A DNA stretch of 64,000 nt from Leminorella richardii (GTDB lineage: Bacteria; Pseudomonadota; Gammaproteobacteria; Enterobacterales; Enterobacteriaceae). The position numbers and the translations under genes are program-made. Where the stretch lies: positions 1,856,501-1,920,500 of the forward strand of contig NZ_LS483470.1 of assembly GCF_900478135.1 (NCBI RefSeq). Reading direction: 5' to 3'. The notes under the pieces were generated by a model. That model made no database searches, was not told the origin of the DNA, and was given only the letters and a program-made list of their open reading frames with translations. Shown here in pieces: positions 25,379-33,573 of the stretch (position 1 is the stretch's first letter; each line of letters starts with the position of its first letter).

Positions 25379-26721
25379 AAAATCTGAGCTTGCGTACTCG
25401 TCTTATCGCTATTTTCACGCTGTTAATTATGCTGTCTTGGGTTGTGTCTTCTGCAATCGGCTACGTAAAAGTTCGTCACCGTATTCGGCTGATGTTTGAC
25501 GCTGAACAGATCCTGTTTGCCCAGCGTCTTGAACGTATCGGGCTGGATGACATGCTCAAAATCGAACCAGACGGTAAGAAGTCAGCCTTTACCGATCGCT
25601 TTAGCCGTCAGGCGCGCGATGCGCTCTCTTTTGCTATTTTTACGCCAGAAGGGCGCCTGCTGCTTAGCGACAAAAATAACGAAGCTGAAATGACCTATTC
25701 ACCCGCAACAATGTCACTCGGCGATAAGCCTCAGTTTATCGAAGGCAAAAAGTGGCGGGTGCTCTGGCTAGTGTCACAGGATAGGCGATTTATTATTGCT
25801 ATCGCTCAGGAGACGGCCTACCGAGAGCGGCTAGCAAAAAATATTCTACTCGATCATCAGGTCACGCCGTGGGGCATTATGTTGCCGATAATGCTGATCG
25901 CCATTTTCTTTTTAATTAATCATGAGCTAGCTCCCCTGAAGCGCGTGTCTGCCGCGCTAAAGAAAAGGGCGCCGGACGATGAAAGACCCATTGAAGAAAA
26001 GCGGTTACCTAAAGAAGTTCAGCCCTTTGTGGACGCGCTAAACGCGCTGTTTCGCAAAACGGGTGAGCTGTTGAGAAGGGAACGTCGCTTTGTTTCTGAT
26101 GCAGCTCACGAGTTGAGGAGTCCGCTAACAGCCCTGAAAGTTCAGACTGAAGTGGCGCAAATGACCACCAATAAGCCTGAACTACAGCAGCGAGCGCTAA
26201 GCAATCTGACGCTGGGGATTGAGCGAGCCTCCCGTCTGGTCGATCAGCTGCTGACGCTGTCTAAACTGGATGCCCATTCAGAGATCCCCGACAGTGAATC
26301 CGTTGACTGGCGAGCGCTTTTGGAAGAGATGCGGTCAGGCTTTGAGGCTCAGGCAGAGACTAAAGGTACCACTCTGCACATTGACTATCGCGGTGAATCG
26401 CCTGTGACACAGGGGAACATGGTGTTGCTATCTCTGTTGCTTCGTAACGTAGTGGACAACGCGCTGCACTATACGCCGGAAGGCGGTGACGTTTACGTGA
26501 CTCTGGCGGATAAAACCCTTACCGTCGAAGACACGGGGCCAGGCGTGACGAAAGAACATCTGGCGCGGATGGGAGAACGCTTCTATCGACCACCGGGGCA
26601 GAAAAAGGTCGGTAGCGGTCTGGGTATTTCCATCGTAAAACAGATTGCTGAACTTCATCACTTGAGCGTTGCGTTTCGTAACGGGGAATCGCGGGGATTT
26701 ATCGTTGAGGTAACTTTCTGA
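25375..26721 (+). CDS. Second QseC-like sensor kinase (tandem paralogue)
   Basis: A 448-residue histidine kinase of the same length and layout as the first, with the phospho-acceptor again His245 (SDAAHELRSPLTALK). N-box LLRNVVDNALHYTPEGG and G-boxes VEDTGPGV and GSGLGISIVKQIAELHHL are intact. The periplasmic domains of the two kinases have diverged far more than the catalytic cores, which suggests different signals. A strong bidirectional terminator follows, separating it from the convergent dgkA. Confidence 0.88.
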   Translation: MKNLSLRTRLIAIFTLLIMLSWVVSSAIGYVKVRHRIRLMFDAEQILFAQRLERIGLDDMLKIEPDGKKSAFTDRFSRQARDALSFAIFTPEGRLLLSDKNNEAEMTYSPATMSLGDKPQFIEGKKWRVLWLVSQDRRFIIAIAQETAYRERLAKNILLDHQVTPWGIMLPIMLIAIFFLINHELAPLKRVSAALKKRAPDDERPIEEKRLPKEVQPFVDALNALFRKTGELLRRERRFVSDAAHELRSPLTALKVQTEVAQMTTNKPELQQRALSNLTLGIERASRLVDQLLTLSKLDAHSEIPDSESVDWRALLEEMRSGFEAQAETKGTTLHIDYRGESPVTQGNMVLLSLLLRNVVDNALHYTPEGGDVYVTLADKTLTVEDTGPGVTKEHLARMGERFYRPPGQKKVGSGLGISIVKQIAELHHLSVAFRNGESRGFIVEVTF

Positions 26722-26724
26722 TAT

Positions 26725-26759
26725 AAAAGCCGCGAGGCGATAACGCCCTCGCGGCTTTT
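26725..26759. terminator. Bidirectional Rho-independent terminator
   Basis: A 13-bp perfect stem AAAAGCCGCGAGG / CCTCGCGGCTTTT with a 9-nt loop lies between convergent genes. A-rich and T-rich flanks let it work in both directions. Confidence 0.9.
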
Positions 26760-26767
26760 AATAATAA

Positions 26768-27148
26768 CTAAAGCGACGCGCCAAGTTTAGGAAGTAGCAG
26801 CCCGCCCCAGACGATAGCGGCAAGAATCAGCGAGACCAGCACGGCCGCAGAGCCAATATCTTTTGCCCGCCCCGACAGTTCATGATGCTCATAGCCAATT
26901 CTGTCAACAACCGCCTCAATAGCGCTGTTAAGCAGTTCAACAATAACCACCAGAATAACAGACCCCATCAATAGAATTTTCTCTACAGCGGGCACGTTTA
27001 GCCACAGGGCTACGGCACAGCCGACAATGCTTAACAGGCATTCTTGACGGAAGGCGGCTTCATTTTTCCAAGCAGCAACTAACCCCGCCCGCGAATATCC
27101 TGCCGCTTTTACAATGCGAACGAACCCTTTTTCTTGAACTTTATTCAT
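26768..27148 (-). CDS. dgkA: Diacylglycerol kinase
   Basis: A 126-residue, three-helix inner-membrane kinase that recycles diacylglycerol to phosphatidic acid. The catalytic segment ELLNSAIEAVVDRIGYEHHE and SGRAKDIGSAAVLVSL are the family signature. The ATG at 27148 begins the canonical N terminus. The longer reading to 27280 overlaps eptA and is rejected. It lies 10 nt downstream of eptA. This makes sense because phosphoethanolamine transfer from phosphatidylethanolamine leaves diacylglycerol, which DgkA removes. Confidence 0.95.
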   Translation of the reverse strand: MNKVQEKGFVRIVKAAGYSRAGLVAAWKNEAAFRQECLLSIVGCAVALWLNVPAVEKILLMGSVILVVIVELLNSAIEAVVDRIGYEHHELSGRAKDIGSAAVLVSLILAAIVWGGLLLPKLGASL

Positions 27149-27158
27149 CGTCCTATCC

Positions 27159-28802
27159 TCACTGTTGATTGCCGGTACGGCAGGTTTTGAACATATCGAG
27201 CTCTGGGCTGTATTCGCTTGTTTGAACATCAAATATGCCCAGAAGGGAATGGAACAGGTTGTCCTGGCTAAAGGTGCCATTGCGAGCCTCTTTCTTCAGG
27301 CAGTCCTCGTTCATGGCTTGCGTTTCTCTGTACTCCGGAGAGGTCCATAGAATCATGGGAACTCGGGTTTGCTGTGTTGGCGCAAGGGCATAGGGCGCTC
27401 CGTGGAGATAGAGGCCGTTTTCCCCTAAAGACTCACCGTGATCGGAAAGATAAAGCATGGCGGTAGCAAACCGATCCCGCTTTTTGTCTAACAGGGCGAT
27501 GACCTTGTCCAAGTTGGCGTCAGTGTAGACAACGGTATTGTCGTAGGTATTCACTAGCGATGCTGTGTCACAGTTCTGTATATCATTAGTGTCACAGGTC
27601 GGCGTAAACTTGCGGTACTCCGCAGTATAGCGTTCATGATAGCTGGGGCCGTGGCTGCCCATTTGGTGTAAGATAATAATTCCGTCATCCTGCTGGATGT
27701 TGATGTAGTCTTCCAGCTTATACAGCAGAATATCGTCTTTACATTCTCCGTTTTGACACAGTTCCGGCAGCTTAAGGCTGGACATGTTTTCAGTCGGCAC
27801 GCGATCGCAAACGCCTTTACAGCCACCGTCGTTTTCACGCCAGAGAACGTTAACTTTTGCACGGGCAAGAATATCCAGCACGCCTTCAGTATGTTTCGCC
27901 TTTGAGGCACTATAATTTTTGCGCGTCATATCCGAGAACATACAGGGAACAGAGACAGCGGTAGCGGTGCCGCAGGAGCTGACGTTTTGAAAAAACACCA
28001 CGTCCTTACGCTTAGAAAGCATAGGATTGGTCTCTTTTTCATAGCCGCCGAGAGAGAAATTTTCTGCCCTTGCTGTTTCGCCCACCACGAGAACCAGCAG
28101 CGTTTTCTTGGCTTTTTGCTGTGCTAACGGTGATTTTTGTGCATCCAGACCGATTTGAACAAAGGGCTTTTGCGCATCGATATAGTTAGAGACGTTGCCA
28201 ATCAACCCGACAATGGCGTTTGACGGGGTCAACATCTTCTCGACGCCTTTATTGTTACGAAAGAAAGGCGCATAGTCTTTAAAAAAGAACAGGGCAATCA
28301 GCATGATAACAACGGCTGAAGTAGTGATATTTAGCGTGCGAGAAAGTAAAAAGCGTAGCGGGCTTCGTGACGGTGTCACTCTAATAAACAGCAGCATGAC
28401 CGACGGAATCACGCCAAGAATGATAAACCACAGAGCCATCTTGACTGACATCAGATCCAGCGACTCATGAACGTTGGTTTCCAGCGCGTTTTGAATCATA
28501 TTGCGATCGATAACGACGTTAAAAGCGTACATGAAATAGTTGACGCCTGCGCCGATGAATAACAGGATGATAAACAGTGGCTTTCTGATATAGGGCAGAA
28601 GGATTAGGCTAAAAACGATGTTCAGTGCGCAAAAGAGCACAATGGGCATCGTGGTGAAAAAGAGAAATTCACGCAAAGAGTCTGCGTCAAGAAGTTGCCA
28701 GGTTTTAATAAAAAAACGGGTGTTGTACGCAAGCGTAACAAACAGCGCAGCACAGAGCGTAAACGTCATATCGCTGCATTGAAATCTAAAAAGTTTTTTC
28801 AT
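27159..28802 (-). CDS. eptA: Lipid A phosphoethanolamine transferase
   Basis: A 547-residue inner-membrane enzyme (EptA/PmrC, MCR family) that adds phosphoethanolamine to lipid A, lowering binding of cationic peptides and polymyxin. Five N-terminal membrane helices precede a periplasmic sulfatase-like domain. The first metal site is in VVGETARAENFSLGGY, the nucleophile Thr in SSCGTATAVSVPCMF (near residue 275-280), and metal ligands in YLSDHGESLGENG and YLHGAPYALAP. The Cys pairs expected for periplasmic disulfides are present (GGCKGVCDR, CQNGEC, CDTNDIQNC). It is in an operon with dgkA. Proximity to the QseBC-like systems suggests regulation by them, but no pmrAB is present in the window. 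Confidence 0.93.
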   Translation of the reverse strand: MKKLFRFQCSDMTFTLCAALFVTLAYNTRFFIKTWQLLDADSLREFLFFTTMPIVLFCALNIVFSLILLPYIRKPLFIILLFIGAGVNYFMYAFNVVIDRNMIQNALETNVHESLDLMSVKMALWFIILGVIPSVMLLFIRVTPSRSPLRFLLSRTLNITTSAVVIMLIALFFFKDYAPFFRNNKGVEKMLTPSNAIVGLIGNVSNYIDAQKPFVQIGLDAQKSPLAQQKAKKTLLVLVVGETARAENFSLGGYEKETNPMLSKRKDVVFFQNVSSCGTATAVSVPCMFSDMTRKNYSASKAKHTEGVLDILARAKVNVLWRENDGGCKGVCDRVPTENMSSLKLPELCQNGECKDDILLYKLEDYINIQQDDGIIILHQMGSHGPSYHERYTAEYRKFTPTCDTNDIQNCDTASLVNTYDNTVVYTDANLDKVIALLDKKRDRFATAMLYLSDHGESLGENGLYLHGAPYALAPTQQTRVPMILWTSPEYRETQAMNEDCLKKEARNGTFSQDNLFHSLLGIFDVQTSEYSPELDMFKTCRTGNQQ

Positions 28803-28845
28803 TCCGAACGGATCCAGTCATCAGAGAGTTTGTGACGTATATCCA

Positions 28846-28877
28846 GTTAATCATTCAATGCTTAATCAATTATTAAG
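28846..28877 (-). promoter_or_regulatory. TTAA-repeat cluster upstream of eptA
   Basis: GTTAAT (28846), CTTAAT (28861) and ATTAAG (28872) lie 44-75 nt upstream of the eptA start. The last two are separated by 5 nt but are inverted rather than direct. They resemble half-sites of PmrA/QseB regulators. This is suggestive only. Confidence 0.35.
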
Positions 28878-29025
28878 CTCAAATAGTGATGCTGTTCGTT
28901 GGAAACCACTTATATTTGTTGCTATATATTGGACTTAGCAACCATTAGCTTTATGAGCTTTGCGCGATAAGGCTTAAGGTGAAATAAAAGGGCAGCCACC
29001 GATGCGCTGTGACAAGAGGCTGAAA

Positions 29026-29700
29026 ATGGAACAAAAAACACAATCTGCTACCACGCTAAGCCACCTGAAACGGAGAAAGTATAGTCTCCTAATTAAAAGT
29101 GCGATGAAGCTGTTCGAAGAAGGCGCTTTTCCTACCGTCAGTGAGCTGGCTGTCGAGGCGCAGGTATCCCGGGCTACAGCCTATCGCTACTTTCCGACAC
29201 AGAGTGATTTGATTGCCGCTGTCGTTGAAGAAACTCTAAAGCCCATTATTAACTGGATGCCGGAACAGCATGACGTAGAGTCTCGCGTAGAGGCGCTTCT
29301 GCGTTTCGCCTATCCGCAAATGCTTAAGCATGAAGGTGCACTGCGGGCAGCGCTGCTGCTGTCATTACAGCAGTGGGCTCTGCGCCGTGCTGCCGAGTTT
29401 AAGCTGTCGTCTTCCGAAGAGGAGATTGCCTCTGAGGCGCAGGATCACCTTGTGCGCGGGCACCGAAAAAATATTCTGTCGCAGGTAACCGAGCCACTAA
29501 ACCGTGAACTGCCGGAAGAGTGGGTGAAGAAAGTCAACTACGCACTGTCGATGATCTATGGCTCCGAGGTGTTTATGGTGCTAAAAGACATCTGGCAGCT
29601 GGAAAACGAAGAGGTGATGTCTATGACGCAGTGGATGGCAAAAGCCATACTGAATCAGGCCAGAGCCGATGCAAAAGAAGAGGAAGACGCGCTTTCTTAA
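29026..29700 (+). CDS. TetR/AcrR-family transcriptional regulator
   Basis: A 224-residue repressor-type protein with an N-terminal helix-turn-helix (TVSELAVEAQVSRATAYRYF, residues about 37-56) and a helical ligand domain. ATG 29026 has AGAGG 6 nt upstream; ATG 29002 is an alternative. It is followed after 14 nt by the methyltransferase and then modD on the same strand, so it probably regulates that small operon and perhaps the metal transporter at 32.5 kb. The ligand is unknown. The upstream gap (28803-29025) holds only the eptA promoter region and nothing else recognised. Confidence 0.85.
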   Translation: MEQKTQSATTLSHLKRRKYSLLIKSAMKLFEEGAFPTVSELAVEAQVSRATAYRYFPTQSDLIAAVVEETLKPIINWMPEQHDVESRVEALLRFAYPQMLKHEGALRAALLLSLQQWALRRAAEFKLSSSEEEIASEAQDHLVRGHRKNILSQVTEPLNRELPEEWVKKVNYALSMIYGSEVFMVLKDIWQLENEEVMSMTQWMAKAILNQARADAKEEEDALS

Positions 29701-29714
29701 GCGCAGGCTAGGCC

Positions 29715-30551
29715 ATGGAGAACAGCGCAGAGATCTATCAGGATATCGATTTTTCACGACTTTATCTTAACCACATGGCGCGGGCAGGCAGAGTGGAAAA
29801 GCCGGCCTGCAGCTGGGACGAACGCGCTGAGAAAATGGCGACGGTATGCGCCAATCCGGAAGATGACTATCTAAAATCCTTTTTGTCATTGATGGATCTG
29901 AGCGGGGCAGAAACCCTGCTGGACGTCGGCTGTGGGCCCGGCACCATTTGCCTTCCCTGTGCGCCACACCTGCGTCAGGTATACGGCCTCGACTATAGCG
30001 CAGGTATGCTTGACGCGGCTAAACGCCGAGCCACGGCGTCAAAAATAGCTAACGCAACCTTTATTCACCGAGCGTGGGACGACGAGTGGGATAACGTGCC
30101 CGTCTGTGACATCGTTGTGGCCTCTCGCTCTACGCTAGTTACCGATATGAAAAGGGCGCTGCAAAAGCTGAATGAAAAAGCGAGACTGCGCGTTTATACA
30201 ACTCACCCCGTACAGTCACACTTTATGGATGCACGCATTCTGGAGGCTCTTGATCGCCGCGACGCCGGGCTACCTAACTATATCTATGCACTAAACGTTC
30301 TTTACCAGATGGGCATTCACCCAAAGGTTGATTATATCAATGCCCGCCATCTACAGCCCCAGCCGGATAGCTACGAAGCCCTAGAACGCTCGGTCAGCTG
30401 GTCTTTGGGCGAGCTAACAATCGTTGAGCGCCAGCGCCTAAAAAACTACTATCAGCGCTGCCTGAACGACGGCGTACCTCTGCTTGATTCTCACCGTCGC
30501 TGGGCGTTTATCTCTTGGGATATAGATAATAAATGCATAAAAAATAAATAG
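29715..30551 (+). CDS. Class I SAM-dependent methyltransferase linked to modD
   Basis: A 278-residue cytoplasmic methyltransferase. SAM-binding motif I is LLDVGCGPGTICLP (about residues 73-86), followed by YGLDYSAGMLDAAKRRA. The substrate is unknown. It is packed between the TetR gene (14 nt) and modD (8 nt), implying a shared pathway. One possible role is methylating a small molecule made or used together with the ModD reaction; this is conjecture. It lacks the sequence marks of the common ubiquinone/menaquinone methyltransferases beyond the fold. Confidence 0.8.
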   Translation: MENSAEIYQDIDFSRLYLNHMARAGRVEKPACSWDERAEKMATVCANPEDDYLKSFLSLMDLSGAETLLDVGCGPGTICLPCAPHLRQVYGLDYSAGMLDAAKRRATASKIANATFIHRAWDDEWDNVPVCDIVVASRSTLVTDMKRALQKLNEKARLRVYTTHPVQSHFMDARILEALDRRDAGLPNYIYALNVLYQMGIHPKVDYINARHLQPQPDSYEALERSVSWSLGELTIVERQRLKNYYQRCLNDGVPLLDSHRRWAFISWDIDNKCIKNK

Positions 30552-30559
30552 GATCGATC

Positions 30560-31405
30560 ATGTTTTATATTTCCGATGACTTTATTGACCGACTGCTGCT
30601 CGACGATATTCAGCAGGGGGATCTGACCACTCGCGCACTGGGCATCGGTCAACGCAGCGGTGAAATGCGATTTATGCGTCGACAGTCAGGGCGCGTCAGC
30701 GGCGTGAGCGTTGCTGCACGCATGCTGATAAAGCTTGGCCTGAACGTAGACATTCACGTTTCAGACGGCCAAGATGCCGTAGGCGGTGATGTTCTATTAA
30801 CGGCGACAGGGCGAGCCGATGCGCTGCACCAAGGATGGAAAGCGGTACAAAACGTTTTGGAATGGTGCTGTGGTGTGTCGCAGTATATGGCGGAAATGAC
30901 TCAGACAGCAGAGCGGGTGAATCCGTCTGTGCGCATTGCCTGTACCCGCAAAAGTATCCCCGCCACTAAGGCGCTGGCTATTCCCGCTGTGATTGACGGT
31001 GGAGGTATTATTCACCGCGGCGGCACGGCTGAAACCATACTGCTTTTTGCCAATCATCGCCGCTTTTTTGCTGACCCTGACGACTGGATCACCATGATCT
31101 CACGCTTAAGGATGGAAGCACCGGAGAAGAAAATTATCGTAGAGGCCGATACTGTGGAAGAGGCGCTGGCCGCTCTACAAGGGCAGCCGGATGTTCTACA
31201 GCTAGACAAATTTTCCCTGTCGGAAATCCGTCGGCTGAGGGCGACTGTAGAAGAAAGGGCGTCAAACTGCCTGCTGTCTATCGCTGGGGGCATTCATCGC
31301 GATAACGTATCGGACTACGCGGCAACGGGCGTAAGCCTTATCGTGACGTCATCTCCGTACTATGCAGAGCCTGCGGATATCAAAGTGGTGCTTCAGCCAG
31401 CCTAA
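30560..31405 (+). CDS. modD: ModD, quinolinate phosphoribosyltransferase-like molybdenum-associated protein
   Basis: A 281-residue protein of the NadC/ModD family. It keeps NadC-like elements: DDIQQGDLTTRALG near the start, ACTRKSIPATKALAIPAV, GGGIIHRGGTAETILLFANH and VEADTVEEA. ModD was named from the Rhodobacter capsulatus molybdate transport operon; its reaction has not been established to my knowledge. Here it ends a TetR-methyltransferase-modD unit, 8 nt from the convergent mntP stop. It may make or modify a nucleotide-like ligand; this is inference. Confidence 0.85.
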   Translation: MFYISDDFIDRLLLDDIQQGDLTTRALGIGQRSGEMRFMRRQSGRVSGVSVAARMLIKLGLNVDIHVSDGQDAVGGDVLLTATGRADALHQGWKAVQNVLEWCCGVSQYMAEMTQTAERVNPSVRIACTRKSIPATKALAIPAVIDGGGIIHRGGTAETILLFANHRRFFADPDDWITMISRLRMEAPEKKIIVEADTVEEALAALQGQPDVLQLDKFSLSEIRRLRATVEERASNCLLSIAGGIHRDNVSDYAATGVSLIVTSSPYYAEPADIKVVLQPA

Positions 31406-31413
31406 TTGCGACG

Positions 31414-31986
31414 TTAGACGGCAACGGCACCCAGATGTTCATACAGAATATTGACGCCGATGCCTATCAGCACCAGACCGCCCAGAATTTCGGCGCGTTT
31501 GCCCAGCAGCGGGCCGATAAATCTCCCCAGCATCATGCCAAGCGTCGCCATGATCATGGTGGCCAAACCAATGGCCATCGCGGTGTGAAGAATATTGACC
31601 TGAAGCAGAGCCAGACCAACCCCCACTGCCATGGCGTCAAGGCTGGTCGCGACGGCGGTGGCGGCTAAAATCCAGAACGAGTGGCGACGAATCTTTGGTA
31701 CTTCAATTTCTGGTGTCTTAAAACCTTCGATAACCATCCGCCCGCCTAAGATAACCAGTAGGGCAAAGGCGACCCAGTGGTCCCATTCGGTGATGTATTG
31801 ACCGGCAAACAGCCCGAGCCCCCAGCCGATAAGTGGCGTGATGGCTTCTATCGAACCAAAAATTAATCCAGTCCGAAAGGCTTCTCTAAAGCGGGGTTTA
31901 TGTAAGATCGCGCCTTTACCGACAGAGGCGGCAAAGGCATCCATTGACATGCCAAAAGCAAGGATCAGTGTTGCAGAAAGATTCAT
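31414..31986 (-). CDS. mntP: Manganese efflux pump
   Basis: A 190-residue inner-membrane Mn(II) exporter with six membrane helices in two related halves. Landmarks are ILAFGMSMDAFAASVGKG at the start and TSLDAMAVGVGLALLQVN in the second half, carrying the conserved Asp residues. The length matches E. coli MntP (188). The ATG at 31986 gives the canonical N terminus. A long leader with a manganese riboswitch precedes it. It lies between two parts of a possible metal-uptake cluster. Confidence 0.95.
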   Translation of the reverse strand: MNLSATLILAFGMSMDAFAASVGKGAILHKPRFREAFRTGLIFGSIEAITPLIGWGLGLFAGQYITEWDHWVAFALLVILGGRMVIEGFKTPEIEVPKIRRHSFWILAATAVATSLDAMAVGVGLALLQVNILHTAMAIGLATMIMATLGMMLGRFIGPLLGKRAEILGGLVLIGIGVNILYEHLGAVAV

Positions 31987-31989
31987 TAT

Positions 31990-32183
31990 TATTTTTCTCT
32001 GGCTGGGGAAATAGCAATACTGAATGCCGCCCAACCTCACTGTGCATTCAGTACGCTAATGGTCTCGCCTGCCCCCCACACAGAGTGTACAAGAAGGGCT
32101 GTCTATACCACGCCAAACGTGCAGCGAGTATGTTGATATAGACGCAAATGCCAAAGGACAAAAGCCGGCTACTCCCCAATAAC
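31990..32183 (-). promoter_or_regulatory. yybP-ykoY manganese riboswitch leader of mntP
   Basis: The minus-strand leader has the riboswitch hallmark TTGGGGAGTAGCCGGC (GGGGAGTAGC at 32177-32168) near its 5' end. Further on it can form a hairpin from CTGAATGC and GCATTCAG (32046-32053 with 32020-32027) before the ATG. A -10-like TAAAAT (32195-32190) places transcription start near 32183. In this class, Mn(II) binding favours mntP expression. The leader length resembles that of E. coli mntP. Confidence 0.85.
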
Positions 32184-32253
32184 AGGCGCATTTTAACATT
32201 TGACAACTCCGTCTGATATTAAGAAACGCCTATCAATTATTTTTGTCAGTAAA

Positions 32254-32268
32254 CGAGAATTATTATCA
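32254..32268. promoter_or_regulatory. Fur box between mntP and the MolABC-like operon
   Basis: CGAGAATTATTATCA has one perfect half-site (ATTATCA) and 12 of 14 fixed positions of the Fur 7-1-7 consensus. It lies about 70 nt upstream of the inferred mntP transcription start and 235 nt upstream of the transporter start codon, so either unit could be the target. The rest of 32269-32502 is AT-rich with no recognised element. Confidence 0.65.
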
Positions 32269-32502
32269 ATTGTAATTGTGGATTTTATTATGAAAGGATA
32301 GCGGAAGAAGGCGTGGTTCAAGGCAAAACAAACAGTTATTGCGATGGATTAGAACATCATTTTTTTTGCTATAAACCAAAGCGAGATTTGACGAGAAATG
32401 TGTTTTAAATATCGAAATATAGAAATTTATATAGCGATTGTTTATAGTCACTGCGCTCCTACACATACGGATTCTGAGAGCGACTTTCTGAGGTGAGACA
32501 TA

Positions 32503-33573
32503 ATGATAACTCTACAAAAAACGATCAAAGGTATTAGCGCTGTTGCGCTACTGATTGGCTGTATATCCACCGTTCAGGCTGAAAGAGCCATCACGGATCA
32601 GTTGGGGAGAAGCGTGACTATCCCTGACGAGGTCAATCGTGCGGTGGTGCTTCAGCACCAAACCCTCAATCTGCTGGTTCAGCTTGATGCTAAACAGAAC
32701 GTCGTCGGCATTCTTTCCAGCTGGAAAAAACAGCTTGGCGCTAACTACGTCAGGCTGGCACCTGAACTTGAAACACTGCCGATGCCCGGAGACCTGACTC
32801 AGGTGAATATTGAAAGCCTGCTGGCTTTGAAGCCTCAGGTCGTGTTTGTTGCCAACTACGCTCCGGCGGACATGATTTCACAAATTGAAAAAGCGGGCAT
32901 TCCGGTTATCGCCATTTCACTGAGAGAAGATAAGAAAGGCGAAGAGGGAAAAGTGAATCCCTCTATGGATGATGAAGAGCAGGCTTACAACAGCGGCCTG
33001 AAGCAGGGCATTCGACTGATTGGCGAGGTAGTGAACCGCAAGGAGCAGGCTGAAGCGCTTATTGACTATACGTTTAAACAGCGTGACATTGTCACTCAGC
33101 GCCTGTCTGCAATACCCGCCGATAAGCGTATTCGCGTTTATATGGCTAACCCAGACCTGTCGACCTACGGCTCGGGGAAATATACCGGCCTGATGATGGC
33201 GCATGCGGGTGCACAGAACGTAGCGGCGGCAACCATAAAAGGCTTTAAGCAGGTTTCAATGGAACAGGTGCTGCAGTGGGATCCCAGCGTGATTTTTGTT
33301 CAGGATCGCTACCCTAAAGTGGTTGAGCAGATCGTCAGCGATCCGTCGTGGAAAGTTGTCGATGCGGTTAAACATGGGCGAGTCTACCTAATGCCTGAAT
33401 ATGCTAAAGCTTGGGGATACCCTATGCCTGAAGCGATGGCTATCGGTGAGCTCTGGATGGCGAAGAAGCTGTATCCCGATCTTTTCAGCGATATCGATAT
33501 GCAAAAAGCGGCGGATGACTACTATCAGCGTTTCTACAAAATGCCCTACGTTGACGTGAATGAAGCCAAATAG
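32503..33573 (+). CDS. Periplasmic binding protein of a BtuF/FecB/MolA-type ABC importer
   Basis: A 356-residue class III solute-binding protein with signal peptide (IKGISAVALLIGCISTVQA). It has the family start ITDQLGRSVTIPDEVNRAVV, the lobe-1 strand LALKPQVVFVANYAPADMI and the lobe-2 block QVLQWDPSVIFVQDRY. Relatives carry iron-siderophores, heme, cobalamin or, in the Haemophilus MolA subgroup, molybdate/tungstate. The ModA-like gene at the end of this operon and nearby modD favour an oxyanion or a molybdenum complex, while the upstream Fur box favours iron. The ligand is therefore open. It overlaps the permease gene by 14 nt. Confidence 0.87.
   Translation: MITLQKTIKGISAVALLIGCISTVQAERAITDQLGRSVTIPDEVNRAVVLQHQTLNLLVQLDAKQNVVGILSSWKKQLGANYVRLAPELETLPMPGDLTQVNIESLLALKPQVVFVANYAPADMISQIEKAGIPVIAISLREDKKGEEGKVNPSMDDEEQAYNSGLKQGIRLIGEVVNRKEQAEALIDYTFKQRDIVTQRLSAIPADKRIRVYMANPDLSTYGSGKYTGLMMAHAGAQNVAAATIKGFKQVSMEQVLQWDPSVIFVQDRYPKVVEQIVSDPSWKVVDAVKHGRVYLMPEYAKAWGYPMPEAMAIGELWMAKKLYPDLFSDIDMQKAADDYYQRFYKMPYVDVNEAK

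Noticed and set aside
24716..26721. Second two-component pair as PmrAB
   Set aside because: Receiver, wing and kinase sequences match QseBC-type proteins; only the closeness of eptA suggested PmrAB.
32266..32466. 66-codon minus-strand frame between mntP and the transporter operon
   Set aside because: AT-rich, no ribosome site, no recognisable domain, and it overlies the Fur-box/promoter region.
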